From JAUILA01 sp964563925 (GTDB lineage Bacteria; Bacteroidota; Bacteroidia; Cytophagales; Cyclobacteriaceae), in the NCBI GenBank assembly GCA_964563925.1, contig CAZLZD010000014.1:24433-88432 (forward strand): 64,000 nt of DNA. The letters are read 5' to 3'. Below, one piece after another: positions 17,394-25,978 of the stretch (the stretch's first letter is position 1; each line of letters opens with the position of its first letter). A model generated the notes under the pieces. The model saw only the letters and a list, made by a program, of their open reading frames with translations, was not told the origin of the DNA and made no database searches. The position numbers and the translations under genes are program-made.

Positions 17394-17446
17394 AAAATGA
17401 AGAATGAACTGAATCGCTTTCGCTCTCACATTTCACTCTTCATTTT
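17394..17446 (-). terminator. Long hairpin directly downstream of tRNA-Leu
   Basis: On the minus strand a 15-base arm AAAATGAAGAGTGAA (17446-17432) pairs with TTCATTCTTCATTTT (17408-17394), with one G-U pair and a 23-base loop. It begins at the last tRNA base and ends in T-rich sequence, so it may terminate or process the tRNA transcript. The loop is longer than usual for an intrinsic terminator. Confidence 0.5.
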
Positions 17447-17530
17447 GGTACCCAGGGCCGGAGTCGAACCGGCACGGCCGAAGCCATTGGTGTTTGAGAC
17501 CAACGCGTCTACCAATTCCGCCACCTGGGC
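17446..17530 (-). tRNA. tRNA-Leu (CAA anticodon)
   Basis: The minus strand gives an 85-base class II tRNA with encoded CCA. The acceptor GCCCAGG pairs with CCTGGGT, discriminator A73 is the leucine identity base, the anticodon arm TTGGT-CTCAAAC-ACCAA reads CAA (codon UUG), a variable arm follows, and the T arm contains GGTTCGACTCC. Confidence 0.95.
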
Positions 17531-17540
17531 ATTGGGAGTG

Positions 17541-17571
17541 CAAATATGATTACATTTTTGCTATTAACCAA
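17541..17571 (-). promoter_or_regulatory. Likely promoter of tRNA-Leu
   Basis: On the minus strand TTG (17571-17569) is followed after 20 bases by CATATTTG (17548-17541), one mismatch from TAnnTTTG. Transcription would start a few bases before the tRNA 5' end at 17530. Confidence 0.42.
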
Positions 17572-17639
17572 TAACCCTGGACACTTCCCCGTCAATCTTT
17601 GCACTGCTTATCATCCTCCCCCCTTTCGTAGGGAACGGC

Positions 17640-17695
17640 CCGGAGCAAGCCCGGTCTGGTCTCAAAGCCGGTACAGGTCGTGATTCGAATCCGGA
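17640..17695 (+). pseudogene. Possible relic of an initiator tRNA(Met)
   Basis: GGAGCAAGCCCGGT (from 17642) resembles the D arm of bacterial tRNA-fMet, and GCCGGTACAGGTCG plus TGATTCGAATCC (to 17692) resemble its anticodon 3' arm through T arm. The anticodon loop with CAT and a matching acceptor stem are missing, so it cannot be a working tRNA. The call rests on remembered consensus, not an alignment. The remaining 17531-17824 gap holds only this and a short hexamer repeat. Confidence 0.33.
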
Positions 17696-17789
17696 GCAAA
17701 TCCGGATATTTATCAGAATGACACACATGGTTGCTCTCGCTCTCGGTTATGGTCAGATCCTCGGGTCACGGTTCGAGGACGATGGTCTT

Positions 17790-17817
17790 AGTCATAGTCA
17801 TAGTCATAGTCATAGTC
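17790..17817. repeat. Short tandem repeat (AGTCAT)n
   Basis: Four full copies of AGTCAT plus AGTC, perfect and adjacent, in the non-coding gap beside tRNA-Leu. Too short for CRISPR; it could vary by slippage. Confidence 0.9.
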
Positions 17818-17824
17818 TTTCACC

Positions 17825-18190
17825 CTACATCCACCGCGCATCATTCTCCCGGACATCGTGAACCCGGTGCCGGGCCATCTTCAGGATGAGCTGCTCGGGA
17901 AGCGGCTTGTCGTAGGGAAGCTGAACAGATCCCTTGCCTGTTTTAAAGTCACCCAGTTCATTCTCAAAGGGCTTAATGGAGGCCTCGGTCGGCATAAAAT
18001 TCATATGCTTCTTAAATGCTGCATAAGCAAACAAAATACGCTTTTCCTCAAAAACCGGTACGCCCCATTTAATGGCCTCCTTCGCTTCAGGTACCACGCT
18101 TTTGAGCAGCGCCCTGAGTTGGGTGAGTCTCTCCCTGGCGGTGTCCGGGGCATGAGTAATGTATTGATCAACGGTTTCTGCCTTTTTCAT
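17825..18190 (-). CDS. DUF1801 / YdhG-like protein
   Basis: A 121-residue cytoplasmic protein with the DUF1801 pattern: VDQYITHAPDTARERLTQLR, VPEAKEAIKWGVPVF, LPYDKPLPEQLILKMARHRV. The family has a small alpha/beta fold related to frataxin-like and YjbR proteins, with no proven biochemical role. The single-gene unit ends beside the hexamer repeat. Confidence 0.8.
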   Translation of the reverse strand: MKKAETVDQYITHAPDTARERLTQLRALLKSVVPEAKEAIKWGVPVFEEKRILFAYAAFKKHMNFMPTEASIKPFENELGDFKTGKGSVQLPYDKPLPEQLILKMARHRVHDVRENDARWM

Positions 18191-18272
18191 AGCTTCGCTG
18201 AATAATTTAGCACAATTAAAGGAAATTATTCAAAACAGTTCTTTCCCGCACCCTTATGATGCCCAGCCCCTT

Positions 18273-19379
18273 TCAGTAATTCCGCCACCAGTCCGGACGT
18301 ATATTGGTCACCGAACTCGACCCACCCCGGTATTTGAGGCAGTTAAAGCATTCTTCGGGCAAGGGCGGGGTCGAACACGGGCCCGGCCCGAGGTCAATGT
18401 CATAGGGTAATTCAGAGGCATTGATAAACCATCGCACCGAAGATTCATGGGCAACATAGAAAAACCCTGAAACCTTTTCGTCAGGATCGTTCACATTGAA
18501 TACATTACTCTTCAGTTCGAATGGCGGCGGATCGAAGATCCCTCCCCCGCTTCGCTGTTGCAATGCCAGCTGGTCCCAGAATTCATACGCTTCTTTATCA
18601 AGTGAGTACTGGGTGACATACACGGTGAAGTCATGTTCGAGGCGGGAGTTGAATACGGTTTCGAGGAAAAGTACCTCCAGCGGATATCCCCCGCTTCGTT
18701 CCATCCGGGTTAACACTTTTTTGAAATAATAAATATTTGTGACGTAACACGTCTTGACCGGACTGTCATCCGGAGGTATCGGCGCTACATATACCCAGCT
18801 TGGCACGGCTTTGTATCGTAAATAAAGGGTCTCTTCCTGATCAAGCTCGGGGATATTCACAGAGAGTTCGACCCCCTTCCGCTCGCGAAATCCGACCTGG
18901 CCGCCAATATCGACTTCCTGAAGCCGTGAGGTCAATTCCGGATCAAGTTCCCCGATCGGAGGTCCGGCCTTCATCTGTTGCGGGGCTGACTCATATACTT
19001 CCCCGTTGGAGAATGTAACGCGAAGGGTATAGCTCCGGCCGGCCTCAGCCCGGAATTCGTCATCAGTCATTACATATTGCATGAACTCACTGTCGTAGAC
19101 ATAGGTCCAGGTACTCCCGGTATCATCCAGGAGGATTACATCAGCATCCGTGATGGGTTCGTTCCGCTCATTATTAACCGGACCTGTATACTGCACCCTG
19201 ACCATAAAAGGAGCCGGGAATTCAGGCAATGACATACGCTCGTTGTAGGAAATATTCGTGATCTGGCCCTCGATGACGATCCGTCTTGATTCGCTGTCTG
19301 CATCAAACTCAATCGGATCAATACAGGCAGTCAGCATCAGACCGGAAATCAACAGGGCACATCGCGCTATATTCATCAT
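18273..19379 (-). CDS. DUF4249 lipoprotein (orphan)
   Basis: A 368-residue protein with lipoprotein signal MMNIARCALLISGLMLTAC (lipobox LTAC, Cys at 19) followed by IDPIEF. The body has Ig-like strands (RRIVIEGQITN, DADVILLDDTGSTW, YTLRVTFSNGEVYES) and ends in a Cys-containing tail (CSTPPLPEECFNCLKYR). DUF4249 genes usually follow a TonB-dependent receptor with a carboxypeptidase-like domain; none is here, so this copy is alone. It is probably surface or outer-membrane anchored. The ligand is unknown. Confidence 0.85.
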   Translation of the reverse strand: MMNIARCALLISGLMLTACIDPIEFDADSESRRIVIEGQITNISYNERMSLPEFPAPFMVRVQYTGPVNNERNEPITDADVILLDDTGSTWTYVYDSEFMQYVMTDDEFRAEAGRSYTLRVTFSNGEVYESAPQQMKAGPPIGELDPELTSRLQEVDIGGQVGFRERKGVELSVNIPELDQEETLYLRYKAVPSWVYVAPIPPDDSPVKTCYVTNIYYFKKVLTRMERSGGYPLEVLFLETVFNSRLEHDFTVYVTQYSLDKEAYEFWDQLALQQRSGGGIFDPPPFELKSNVFNVNDPDEKVSGFFYVAHESSVRWFINASELPYDIDLGPGPCSTPPLPEECFNCLKYRGGSSSVTNIRPDWWRNY

Positions 19380-19514
19380 AATTTCAGGTTCTCACTGAAC
19401 CGGACCGGCCAATTTCATTACCAGTCCATCGTTACAGGCTCAGTATCTATCAGTTTTAATTTTTTTAATGACACCGTACCGTGCATCATGGTTGGATTCC
19501 TTTCTGCACCAATT

Positions 19515-21356
19515 TCACCAGCCTATTCCGTAATCTTCCCCGTGATTACTCGATGCACCCCATAAGGAATTATGCTCCCAGTCAAACCAGATCGCATTAA
19601 TCGGACCAGAGGTATGACTTCTTTCCTGTAAACGGTAACCCATCTCACGCAGCTTCTGCATCACCCACGGTGAAGTATCTTCCCGGATATCCATTACCCC
19701 GGGCCGGGGGCTGTGATCATCAAATGAATTTCTCATCTGATAAGATATAATATTTGCCGCCTCAGCCGCCTGCTGGGGAGTCATTCCGAAATCCACAATA
19801 TTTATAAAATATTGCAACAGCACCTGGTCCTGAATATCCCCTCCCTGAACCGAGAAAGAAAGAAAGGGCTTTCCGTCTTTCAGGGCAAGAGACGGAGTGA
19901 GCGTGGCGCGCGGCCGTTTTCCGGGCTCCAGTACATTGTACGGGTTCTCCCGGGGGTCCAGCACGAAGCTTTGCATCCGCTGGCTGAGTCCGATCCCGGT
20001 CTCCCCGGCAATAAATGCCGGAACCCACCCGCCACTTGGAGTGATGGACACCACCCAGCCCGAAGAATCTGCCGCCTGAACCGTGGTAGTCCCCGCCGTA
20101 AAGGCCTCCAGGAAATTCTCGTCAGGCATCCGGGCGTGATCAAATTTGGCGGAAGACTGATACCAGGCGTTCAGATGATCAAGATAGGGATTCTCCCCCT
20201 CCTGAAATAAATAGGGATCACCGGGCATTACTTCCGTTTCATTTTTATCTGGGTTAATCAGCTTCAGACGCTGTTTTGCATATTCCTTTGACAACAGGCC
20301 CTCCATAGGTTCCTCCGGCGGGAAATAGGGATCACCGTAATAAAAATCCCTGTCGGCATAGGCAAGGTTCATCACCTGGTATAACGTATGCAGGTATTTC
20401 ACCGAGTTATAACCCATGTCGGCCACATCCAGTTGTTCCATCATATTGAGCGCCTGCAGCATAACCGGTCCCTGTACCCAGGAAGTCAGCTTGTACACAT
20501 CGATTCCCCGGTAATTTGTATGCTCGGGTTCCTCAATGTAGACTTTCCAGTTGGCCAGATCCTTCTTGGTAAATAAGCCGCCGGCCTCACGGGTAGACCG
20601 GACGATCTCCTCGGCAATGTCACCGCGGTAAAAGCGGTCATACGCGGCCATTATAGCTTCTTTTCTGGATTTTCCCGCTTTCAGGGCGCGCTGCTCGGCC
20701 TCCACAAGTTTCTCAAGGGTTCGCTTCAGGTCAGGTTGCCTGAATATCTCGCCCGCTTCGGGCGCTTCACGGTCCTCCCCGGGATGGGTGAGAAATACCT
20801 TCCGGGAATATTCCCATTTCTTAATTTCGTCTTTTGAGCGCTCAATCATGTTGGTCGTCTGTGCCTCCATCGGATAACCGTTGGCCATTTCAATGGCAGG
20901 AGCCAGAACTTCTGCGAGGCTCATCGTCCCGTATTCCGAAAGCATTGTTAACAGTCCGCCCGGAGTTCCCGGAGTGACTGCCGCCAGCGGACCGTATGCC
21001 GGGGGGTACTCCATCCCCTGCTCCCTGTAAAATTCAGGTGTCGCGCCCGTTGGCGCCACGCCCAGGGCATTGATCCCGATCACTTTGCCGGTATTGGGAT
21101 TATATATCAGCGCCTGGGTCTCACCTCCCCAGCTGAGCACATCCCACATAGTGCAGGTAGCGGCGAGCATGGCGCAGGCAGCATCCACCGCATTTCCTCC
21201 TTGCTGGAAAATCATGGAGCCGGCGGTTGCCGCGAGCGGTTTGCCGGTGACCGCCATCCAGTGTTGCCCGTGAAGAGGAGGCTTTTCCGTGCGCTGGGCA
21301 AACAGCGAAACGGAACAGGCAAGAAAGAAGAATATCAGAATATTGCGCATGTTCAT
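19515..21356 (-). CDS. Gamma-glutamyltransferase-family protein with divergent active-site motif
   Basis: A 613-residue secreted protein: signal peptide to about residue 20 (cut after SLFA), then the GGT fold (GNAVDAACAMLAATC, VTPGTPGGLL, small-subunit start FTAGTTTVQAADSSGW). GGTs self-cleave before a Thr in a TTHxS-type motif; here it reads GTTTVQAAD (T423-T425), so the nucleophile Thr is kept but His and Ser are not. The usual lid/substrate Ser pair is also changed (PSGGWVPAF). It may act on other gamma-linked substrates. A final FDDHSPRPG region precedes the C-terminus. It is divergent from padR. Confidence 0.78.
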   Translation of the reverse strand: MNMRNILIFFFLACSVSLFAQRTEKPPLHGQHWMAVTGKPLAATAGSMIFQQGGNAVDAACAMLAATCTMWDVLSWGGETQALIYNPNTGKVIGINALGVAPTGATPEFYREQGMEYPPAYGPLAAVTPGTPGGLLTMLSEYGTMSLAEVLAPAIEMANGYPMEAQTTNMIERSKDEIKKWEYSRKVFLTHPGEDREAPEAGEIFRQPDLKRTLEKLVEAEQRALKAGKSRKEAIMAAYDRFYRGDIAEEIVRSTREAGGLFTKKDLANWKVYIEEPEHTNYRGIDVYKLTSWVQGPVMLQALNMMEQLDVADMGYNSVKYLHTLYQVMNLAYADRDFYYGDPYFPPEEPMEGLLSKEYAKQRLKLINPDKNETEVMPGDPYLFQEGENPYLDHLNAWYQSSAKFDHARMPDENFLEAFTAGTTTVQAADSSGWVVSITPSGGWVPAFIAGETGIGLSQRMQSFVLDPRENPYNVLEPGKRPRATLTPSLALKDGKPFLSFSVQGGDIQDQVLLQYFINIVDFGMTPQQAAEAANIISYQMRNSFDDHSPRPGVMDIREDTSPWVMQKLREMGYRLQERSHTSGPINAIWFDWEHNSLWGASSNHGEDYGIGW

Positions 21357-21487
21357 AGGTTTGGTTGAGATAGTAAATTACTCACTTTTACCCACACCAC
21401 GAAAAGGATGCGAAGAGTATTTGGTCCTTCCCCCGATTTTGAAAAATTTTCCCATACAGGTCATGTTAGACCGATGATTGCCGAAGA

Positions 21488-21523
21488 CCGCCCGCTTAAT
21501 TCATGCGGGCGGAATGCGGGCGG
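21488..21523. repeat. GC-rich hairpin with two alternative right arms
   Basis: CCGCCCGC (21488-21495) can pair with GCGGGCGG at 21505-21512 or with a second copy at 21516-21523; the copies are the tandem unit GCGGGCGGAAT. There is no T-run. It stands out in the AT-richer 288-base gap between the divergent GGT-like and padR genes, where nothing else is clear. Confidence 0.7.
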
Positions 21524-21644
21524 AATCCCGGCAATCTGCCCCCTGAAAAAATACAGCTGGCAAAACAATTTAATATTTCTTATTAAAAGTAGTAACAAAT
21601 AATCTTGTCTCTCCGTATACCAGCTAAACACAATCTGTTTACAA

Positions 21645-21971
21645 ATGAAAGGATACCTTGGAGAATTTGAAGAACTGGTACTGCTGATCATTGCCGCGAA
21701 TGCCGACAACGCCTACAGTGTGGTTATCCGGGACGAAATACAGTCCCATATGGACCGCACCATAAGTCTTGGCGCATTGCATTCCACCCTCACACGCCTG
21801 GAGGAGAAAGGCTATATCACTTCTGTACTGGGGGGAGCCACGGCTACCCGGGGCGGCAGAAAGAAACGATTCTTCGACCTGACCACCGATGGGAAAGCTG
21901 CACTGGCCGCATCCAAGGAATTGCGCGACCAGCTATGGAACCTTTCAAAAATTGATCTGGCCAATGACTAG
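21645..21971 (+). CDS. PadR-family transcriptional regulator
   Basis: A 108-residue winged-helix protein beginning MKGYLGEFEELVLLIIA, with LHSTLTRLEEKGYITSVLG as the recognition and wing region and GRKKRFFDLTTDGKAAL after it. It belongs to the short PadR group without a large C-terminal ligand domain. The gene overlaps the ABC permease start by 8 bases. In Bacteroidota this pairing is recurrent, so it probably controls its own operon. Confidence 0.92.
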   Translation: MKGYLGEFEELVLLIIAANADNAYSVVIRDEIQSHMDRTISLGALHSTLTRLEEKGYITSVLGGATATRGGRKKRFFDLTTDGKAALAASKELRDQLWNLSKIDLAND

Positions 21972-24582
21972 AAACACTCAACCTCCCCACCTTCCCGGCA
22001 AGCTGCTCAGCTGGTTCAGCCGGTCTGCCTATACCGAAGACTTACTTGGAGATGCCGAGGAGATTTTTCAGCGTGATCTGAAACACTATCCTGTGTGGCG
22101 TTGTAAATGGAATTACTGGATCCATATTCTCAGCCTGATAGGCTCCTACGCCATTACCAAGCGAAAAAGAGATACCTCGTTCGCGGTAACTTCTTCGTCA
22201 GGCGCTTCAATGGCGATGTTCATCAGCTTTTTTAAAGTGGCGGTACGCAATCTCCGGAAGCATTCATTATTCACCTTCATCAACCTGCTTGCCCTCTCGG
22301 TGGGCATGTCGGTAAGCCTGCTGATGATCGCAGTCATTGCTGATGTGCAGGAGTATGATCGCTTTCATGAAAAGTATGACCGCATATACCGCGTGGTGAC
22401 CCGCATTGATGATTCGTACCAGCCAGGCTGGTATGCCTCTTCCCCGGCTGCGGTCCGTCAGACCCTTAATTCATTCAGTGATGTGGAATATACCGCTCCT
22501 GTCCAGGGAGACCTTACCGGGGAGGTCCGGGTGGACAATGACCAGTTCCCGGTATCGGGTTATTTTGTGACCCCTGACTTTTTCAGGGTCTTTGATTTTG
22601 GGATGAAATACGGGGATGCTATTACCTCCCTTGAAAATGAACAGAACATCCTGGTCACCGAATCGGAAGCCCGGCGGCTTTTTGGAAGCGCGGAGAATGT
22701 GACAGGACGTATCATCTCCGTTGAACCGTACGGTGAATTTATTGTGGCGGGTATCCTGAATGATCATCCGGCCAAGTCCCACCTGCAATTCGGCATGCTG
22801 GCCTCCTACGCCCGGATAGAACGCCACCAGGAACAATCCGGTGCAGTGAGTCCGGATGATTTCCTTGACCACTTTAATTATTTCTCCTTGCGGGAGAATG
22901 GAAATCTGGAACCGGTCCGCCACGCACTCGACCGGCTCGCTGAAGAGCAAAACGACCTTAGCGAGGGGCGCCTGATCCGGTACCGGATCGAAGCAGTCCC
23001 GGATATAAATTTTGGCACCGAGTACCGGAACAGCCCGGGCCCCCAATGGGACGGACTCTCCATGATGATCTTTGGCTTTCTGGCCTTTCTGATCCTGGCA
23101 CCTGCCTGTGTCAACTATGCCAACCTGACCATCGCCCGATCACTTACCCGATCTCGGGAAATAGGTTTGCGTAAGGTGGCAGGCGGACAGAAGAAACATA
23201 TTTTCTTCCAGTTTATTGCCGAGACAATGGTCATGTTCGGGATGGCGTTTCTCCTTGGCTGGACTATTTTTCTATTTCTTCGGACAGAATTCCTGGCCAT
23301 ACTCGCCCCTGCCTCGCGGGCCGGCTTATCCCTGGAATTCTCCCCGATGATGGCCGTACTATTTCTGGCGTTCCTTCTCACCGTGAGTCTGCTTATTGCC
23401 TTATTTCCGGCCATTCATTTTGCGAGAATAAAACCGCTGCAGGCGATACAAAACAAATTATCCTTCAGCCGTAGAAGATACAGTCCCGGCAAAATCCTGC
23501 TTACTGCGCAGTTCACCCTTTCACTCGGGTTTATTATGGCGGTGGCGATCATCCTGGATCAGTACCAATACACACGTAATTATTCCATGGGTTTCCAGCG
23601 GGAGAATGTGATCAATATTACACTGTCCGATATGCCGTCCGCTACCCTGACGGCCATGCTTGATTCAGTGTCTTATGTCGAATCACTCTCCTATTCTTCA
23701 GGAATCATTGGTTCCTACGGCGCCCTGACCTGGTTGCGTCATCCCGACAGGGGCGATTCGGTACGGGCCTCGGTCATGAGTGCTGATCCGCGGTTCATTC
23801 TCACCCACGATATTCCGCTGATTGCGGGCACGAACCTGTCGGAAAACCAGCGTCAGGCCACATCAGAAATCCTGGTCAATGAAACGTTTGCAGAGACCTT
23901 CTCTTCGGCCCATGAGGCAATCGGTCAGGATGTGCAGCTCCAGGACGGCACCACCCGGAGGATTGCCGGGGTGATGAAAGACTTTCATTACGGCTCCCTG
24001 CGCGAGGAAATAGGTCCGTTCCTGATTACCTATACTCCGGATGAATGGCGCTATGCCAACCTCAGGGTTACCAATGCGGACAATCCGCATGTGATGGCCG
24101 ATCTGAAATCCAAATGGAAAGAACGGACAGAATCCGGCTTTACCGCTGAATTACTGGACGATTATATTGAAGAATCCTATTACTGGTATTTCAACCTGAT
24201 CAAAATGGTAGGCTTCCTGGGTATCCTTGCTATCAGTATTTCAAGTCTCGGTTTGCTGGGGATGGTCGTGTTCACCATCAGCCGGCGGGAGAAAGAGGTA
24301 GGAATACGGAAGGTTCACGGTGCGTCTGTCGGATCCATTGTGTTGCTGCTTTCCCGGGAATATGTAATCAATTTCCTGTTTGCCTGCCTGATCGGACTCC
24401 CCCTGACAACCTTGTTGTTCAATAAAATGATGCCGGTGATCCAGCATTACAGTACCTCGGTGGGATTGATCCCCGGCGTTATAAGTGTACTGGCATTATT
24501 TCTAATTGCAGGAGGAACCATTGGTTCCCAAACGATCAAAGCCGCAAGGACCAATCCGGCCGATACCCTCCGGGCAGAATAA
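21964..24582 (+). CDS. FtsX/MacB-type ABC transporter permease with N-terminal prefix domain
   Basis: Start taken at the ATG at 21964 (MTRNTQPPHLPGKLLSWF), 872 residues; the longer frame upstream is PadR sequence in another frame. Residues 1-80 form a soluble prefix (permease prefix domain 2). The rest is two MacB_PCD/FtsX halves, each with a membrane anchor, a large periplasmic domain and three membrane segments (LFTFINLLALSVGMSVSLLM; LRKVAGGQKKHIFFQF; VGIRKVHGASVGSIVLL). No ATPase gene is adjacent, so it must borrow one or work alone. Such prefix permeases appear in many copies in Cytophagales. Substrate unknown. Confidence 0.9.
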   Translation: MTRNTQPPHLPGKLLSWFSRSAYTEDLLGDAEEIFQRDLKHYPVWRCKWNYWIHILSLIGSYAITKRKRDTSFAVTSSSGASMAMFISFFKVAVRNLRKHSLFTFINLLALSVGMSVSLLMIAVIADVQEYDRFHEKYDRIYRVVTRIDDSYQPGWYASSPAAVRQTLNSFSDVEYTAPVQGDLTGEVRVDNDQFPVSGYFVTPDFFRVFDFGMKYGDAITSLENEQNILVTESEARRLFGSAENVTGRIISVEPYGEFIVAGILNDHPAKSHLQFGMLASYARIERHQEQSGAVSPDDFLDHFNYFSLRENGNLEPVRHALDRLAEEQNDLSEGRLIRYRIEAVPDINFGTEYRNSPGPQWDGLSMMIFGFLAFLILAPACVNYANLTIARSLTRSREIGLRKVAGGQKKHIFFQFIAETMVMFGMAFLLGWTIFLFLRTEFLAILAPASRAGLSLEFSPMMAVLFLAFLLTVSLLIALFPAIHFARIKPLQAIQNKLSFSRRRYSPGKILLTAQFTLSLGFIMAVAIILDQYQYTRNYSMGFQRENVINITLSDMPSATLTAMLDSVSYVESLSYSSGIIGSYGALTWLRHPDRGDSVRASVMSADPRFILTHDIPLIAGTNLSENQRQATSEILVNETFAETFSSAHEAIGQDVQLQDGTTRRIAGVMKDFHYGSLREEIGPFLITYTPDEWRYANLRVTNADNPHVMADLKSKWKERTESGFTAELLDDYIEESYYWYFNLIKMVGFLGILAISISSLGLLGMVVFTISRREKEVGIRKVHGASVGSIVLLLSREYVINFLFACLIGLPLTTLLFNKMMPVIQHYSTSVGLIPGVISVLALFLIAGGTIGSQTIKAARTNPADTLRAE

Positions 24583-24628
24583 TTATCCGGCCGGTCTGAA
24601 TTTTTAAAAAATTACCTTACCTTGTTAC

Positions 24629-25441
24629 ATGGTCAGCCATGTACATTTTCCCATCCCTCCTCTTGACAGGTATGTGGAAAGCCTGTTTTACTATACCGGG
24701 TATGAGCCAGCGCATTCCATGGACCGACTGCTTCCGGATGGCAACGTTCAGCTTATCTTCGAACTGACCGGCAGCCCCAATTACATTTATGACAACCAGA
24801 CCCTGGAGAATATCCAGACTTGCCGGCGGGTATGGTTTGCAGGCTTCCGTACAGCGCCAATAACCATTCCGAGCGGAGCCAAAAGTGAAATGATCATAGT
24901 CAATTTCACCAAAGGCGGGGCGTTCCCCTTTTTAAAGGAACCGATGCACGCCCTGACCAACGAGGTGGTGGATGCCGAACTTGTATTACGTTCCGACATT
25001 CTCCGGATGTGGGAAAAACTGATCTCTATACACCCTGCACCACGCAAACTCTCCTGGCTGGCCCGCTCCCTGGCGCCTTATGCGGCGGATACGGGTCAGT
25101 CGCTGGTTTCCGGTGTGCTGAATGCAATTGTAAAAAATCCTGCTGAAGCCACGATGAAAGACCTGGTCAGGCAATGCGGCTGTTCGCAACGTCATGTAAT
25201 AAAAAAATTCAAGGAGGAAGTCGGGGTTACCCCTAAAGAATTCATGAAAATCTCCCGGTTTCAGCACGCCCTGGCCAGGATCGAAAGTGGTCACTCTACC
25301 TCATGGAGTGAGTTATCGCTGGACTGCGGTTATTACGATCAATCCCACCTGATCGCTGAATTCAGGGCATATTCCGGGTTTACCCCTGTGCAGTATCTCA
25401 GGCACCAGGGAGATCTGTTGAATTACATACCTGTTGGCTGA
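24629..25441 (+). CDS. AraC-family transcriptional regulator
   Basis: A 270-residue regulator. The N-terminal part (PPLDRYVESLFYYTGY, LLPDGNVQLIFELTG) is of the DUF6597 type, and the C-terminal about 100 residues hold two helix-turn-helix motifs: MKDLVRQCGCSQRHVIKKFK and WSELSLDCGYYDQSHLIAEF ending GFTPVQYLR. It lies 46 bases after the permease and 61 bases before a DUF1761 gene. The target and inducer are unknown; the following membrane protein is a candidate. Confidence 0.88.
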   Translation: MVSHVHFPIPPLDRYVESLFYYTGYEPAHSMDRLLPDGNVQLIFELTGSPNYIYDNQTLENIQTCRRVWFAGFRTAPITIPSGAKSEMIIVNFTKGGAFPFLKEPMHALTNEVVDAELVLRSDILRMWEKLISIHPAPRKLSWLARSLAPYAADTGQSLVSGVLNAIVKNPAEATMKDLVRQCGCSQRHVIKKFKEEVGVTPKEFMKISRFQHALARIESGHSTSWSELSLDCGYYDQSHLIAEFRAYSGFTPVQYLRHQGDLLNYIPVG

Positions 25442-25502
25442 CAGGTAAATTTTTTCCTATAATCTTTCAGAAAATTATCTCATTTTACAGAAAAAAAATA
25501 CT

Positions 25503-25910
25503 ATGGAAACAATGATTATCAACCATTGGGCGGTCTTTGTCTGTGCCATTTTCAGTCTTGTGCTCGGAGCTCTCTGGTACTCTCCCGCACTTTTCTATTC
25601 GGCCTGGAAAGAGTCAAACGGGTTTACGGATGAAGACCTTAAAAAGGCCAATCCCGCCAGGAATTTTATTCTCGCTTTCCTGCTTGCCTACCTGATGTCC
25701 TACAACCTGGCGTATTTTCTGGGGGACGTGCAAACTGACTGGCAGTGGGGTTTGTCGGCTGGTCTTCTGGCCGGGGTTGGATGGGCAGCGGCGGCGTTTA
25801 CCACCATTGCGCTTTTCGAAATGCGAAGCTGGAAGTATGTGGCTGTCAATTGCGGGTACATCATCGTCTATTTCGCGGTGATCGGATTGATCCTGGGGGC
25901 ATGGCGATGA
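25503..25910 (+). CDS. DUF1761 membrane protein
   Basis: A 135-residue protein with four hydrophobic segments (about 8-28, 52-70, 80-102, 112-132). GALWYSPALFYSAWKESNGFT after the first segment is the DUF1761 hallmark. Function of the family is not known. It sits after the AraC regulator and ends in a strong terminator. Confidence 0.85.
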   Translation: METMIINHWAVFVCAIFSLVLGALWYSPALFYSAWKESNGFTDEDLKKANPARNFILAFLLAYLMSYNLAYFLGDVQTDWQWGLSAGLLAGVGWAAAAFTTIALFEMRSWKYVAVNCGYIIVYFAVIGLILGAWR

Positions 25911-25921
25911 GATGAGTAAAG

Positions 25922-25954
25922 AAAAAAGCCCGGCCATCGGGCCGGACTTTTTTT
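25922..25954. terminator. Bidirectional terminator between DUF1761 and TerB-like genes
   Basis: A stem built on AAGCCCGGCC and GGCCGGACTT with one mismatch and a 4-base loop, flanked by six A on the left and seven T on the right. It serves both convergent genes. Confidence 0.85.
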
Positions 25955-25978
25955 CAACATAGAAGCCAACGTGTATTT

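Noticed and set aside
17790..17817. Possible CRISPR-like repeat
   Set aside because: Hexamer units without spacers; no cas genes.
21964..24582. MacB-type ATPase partner for the permease
   Set aside because: I looked at both sides and found no ABC ATPase gene.
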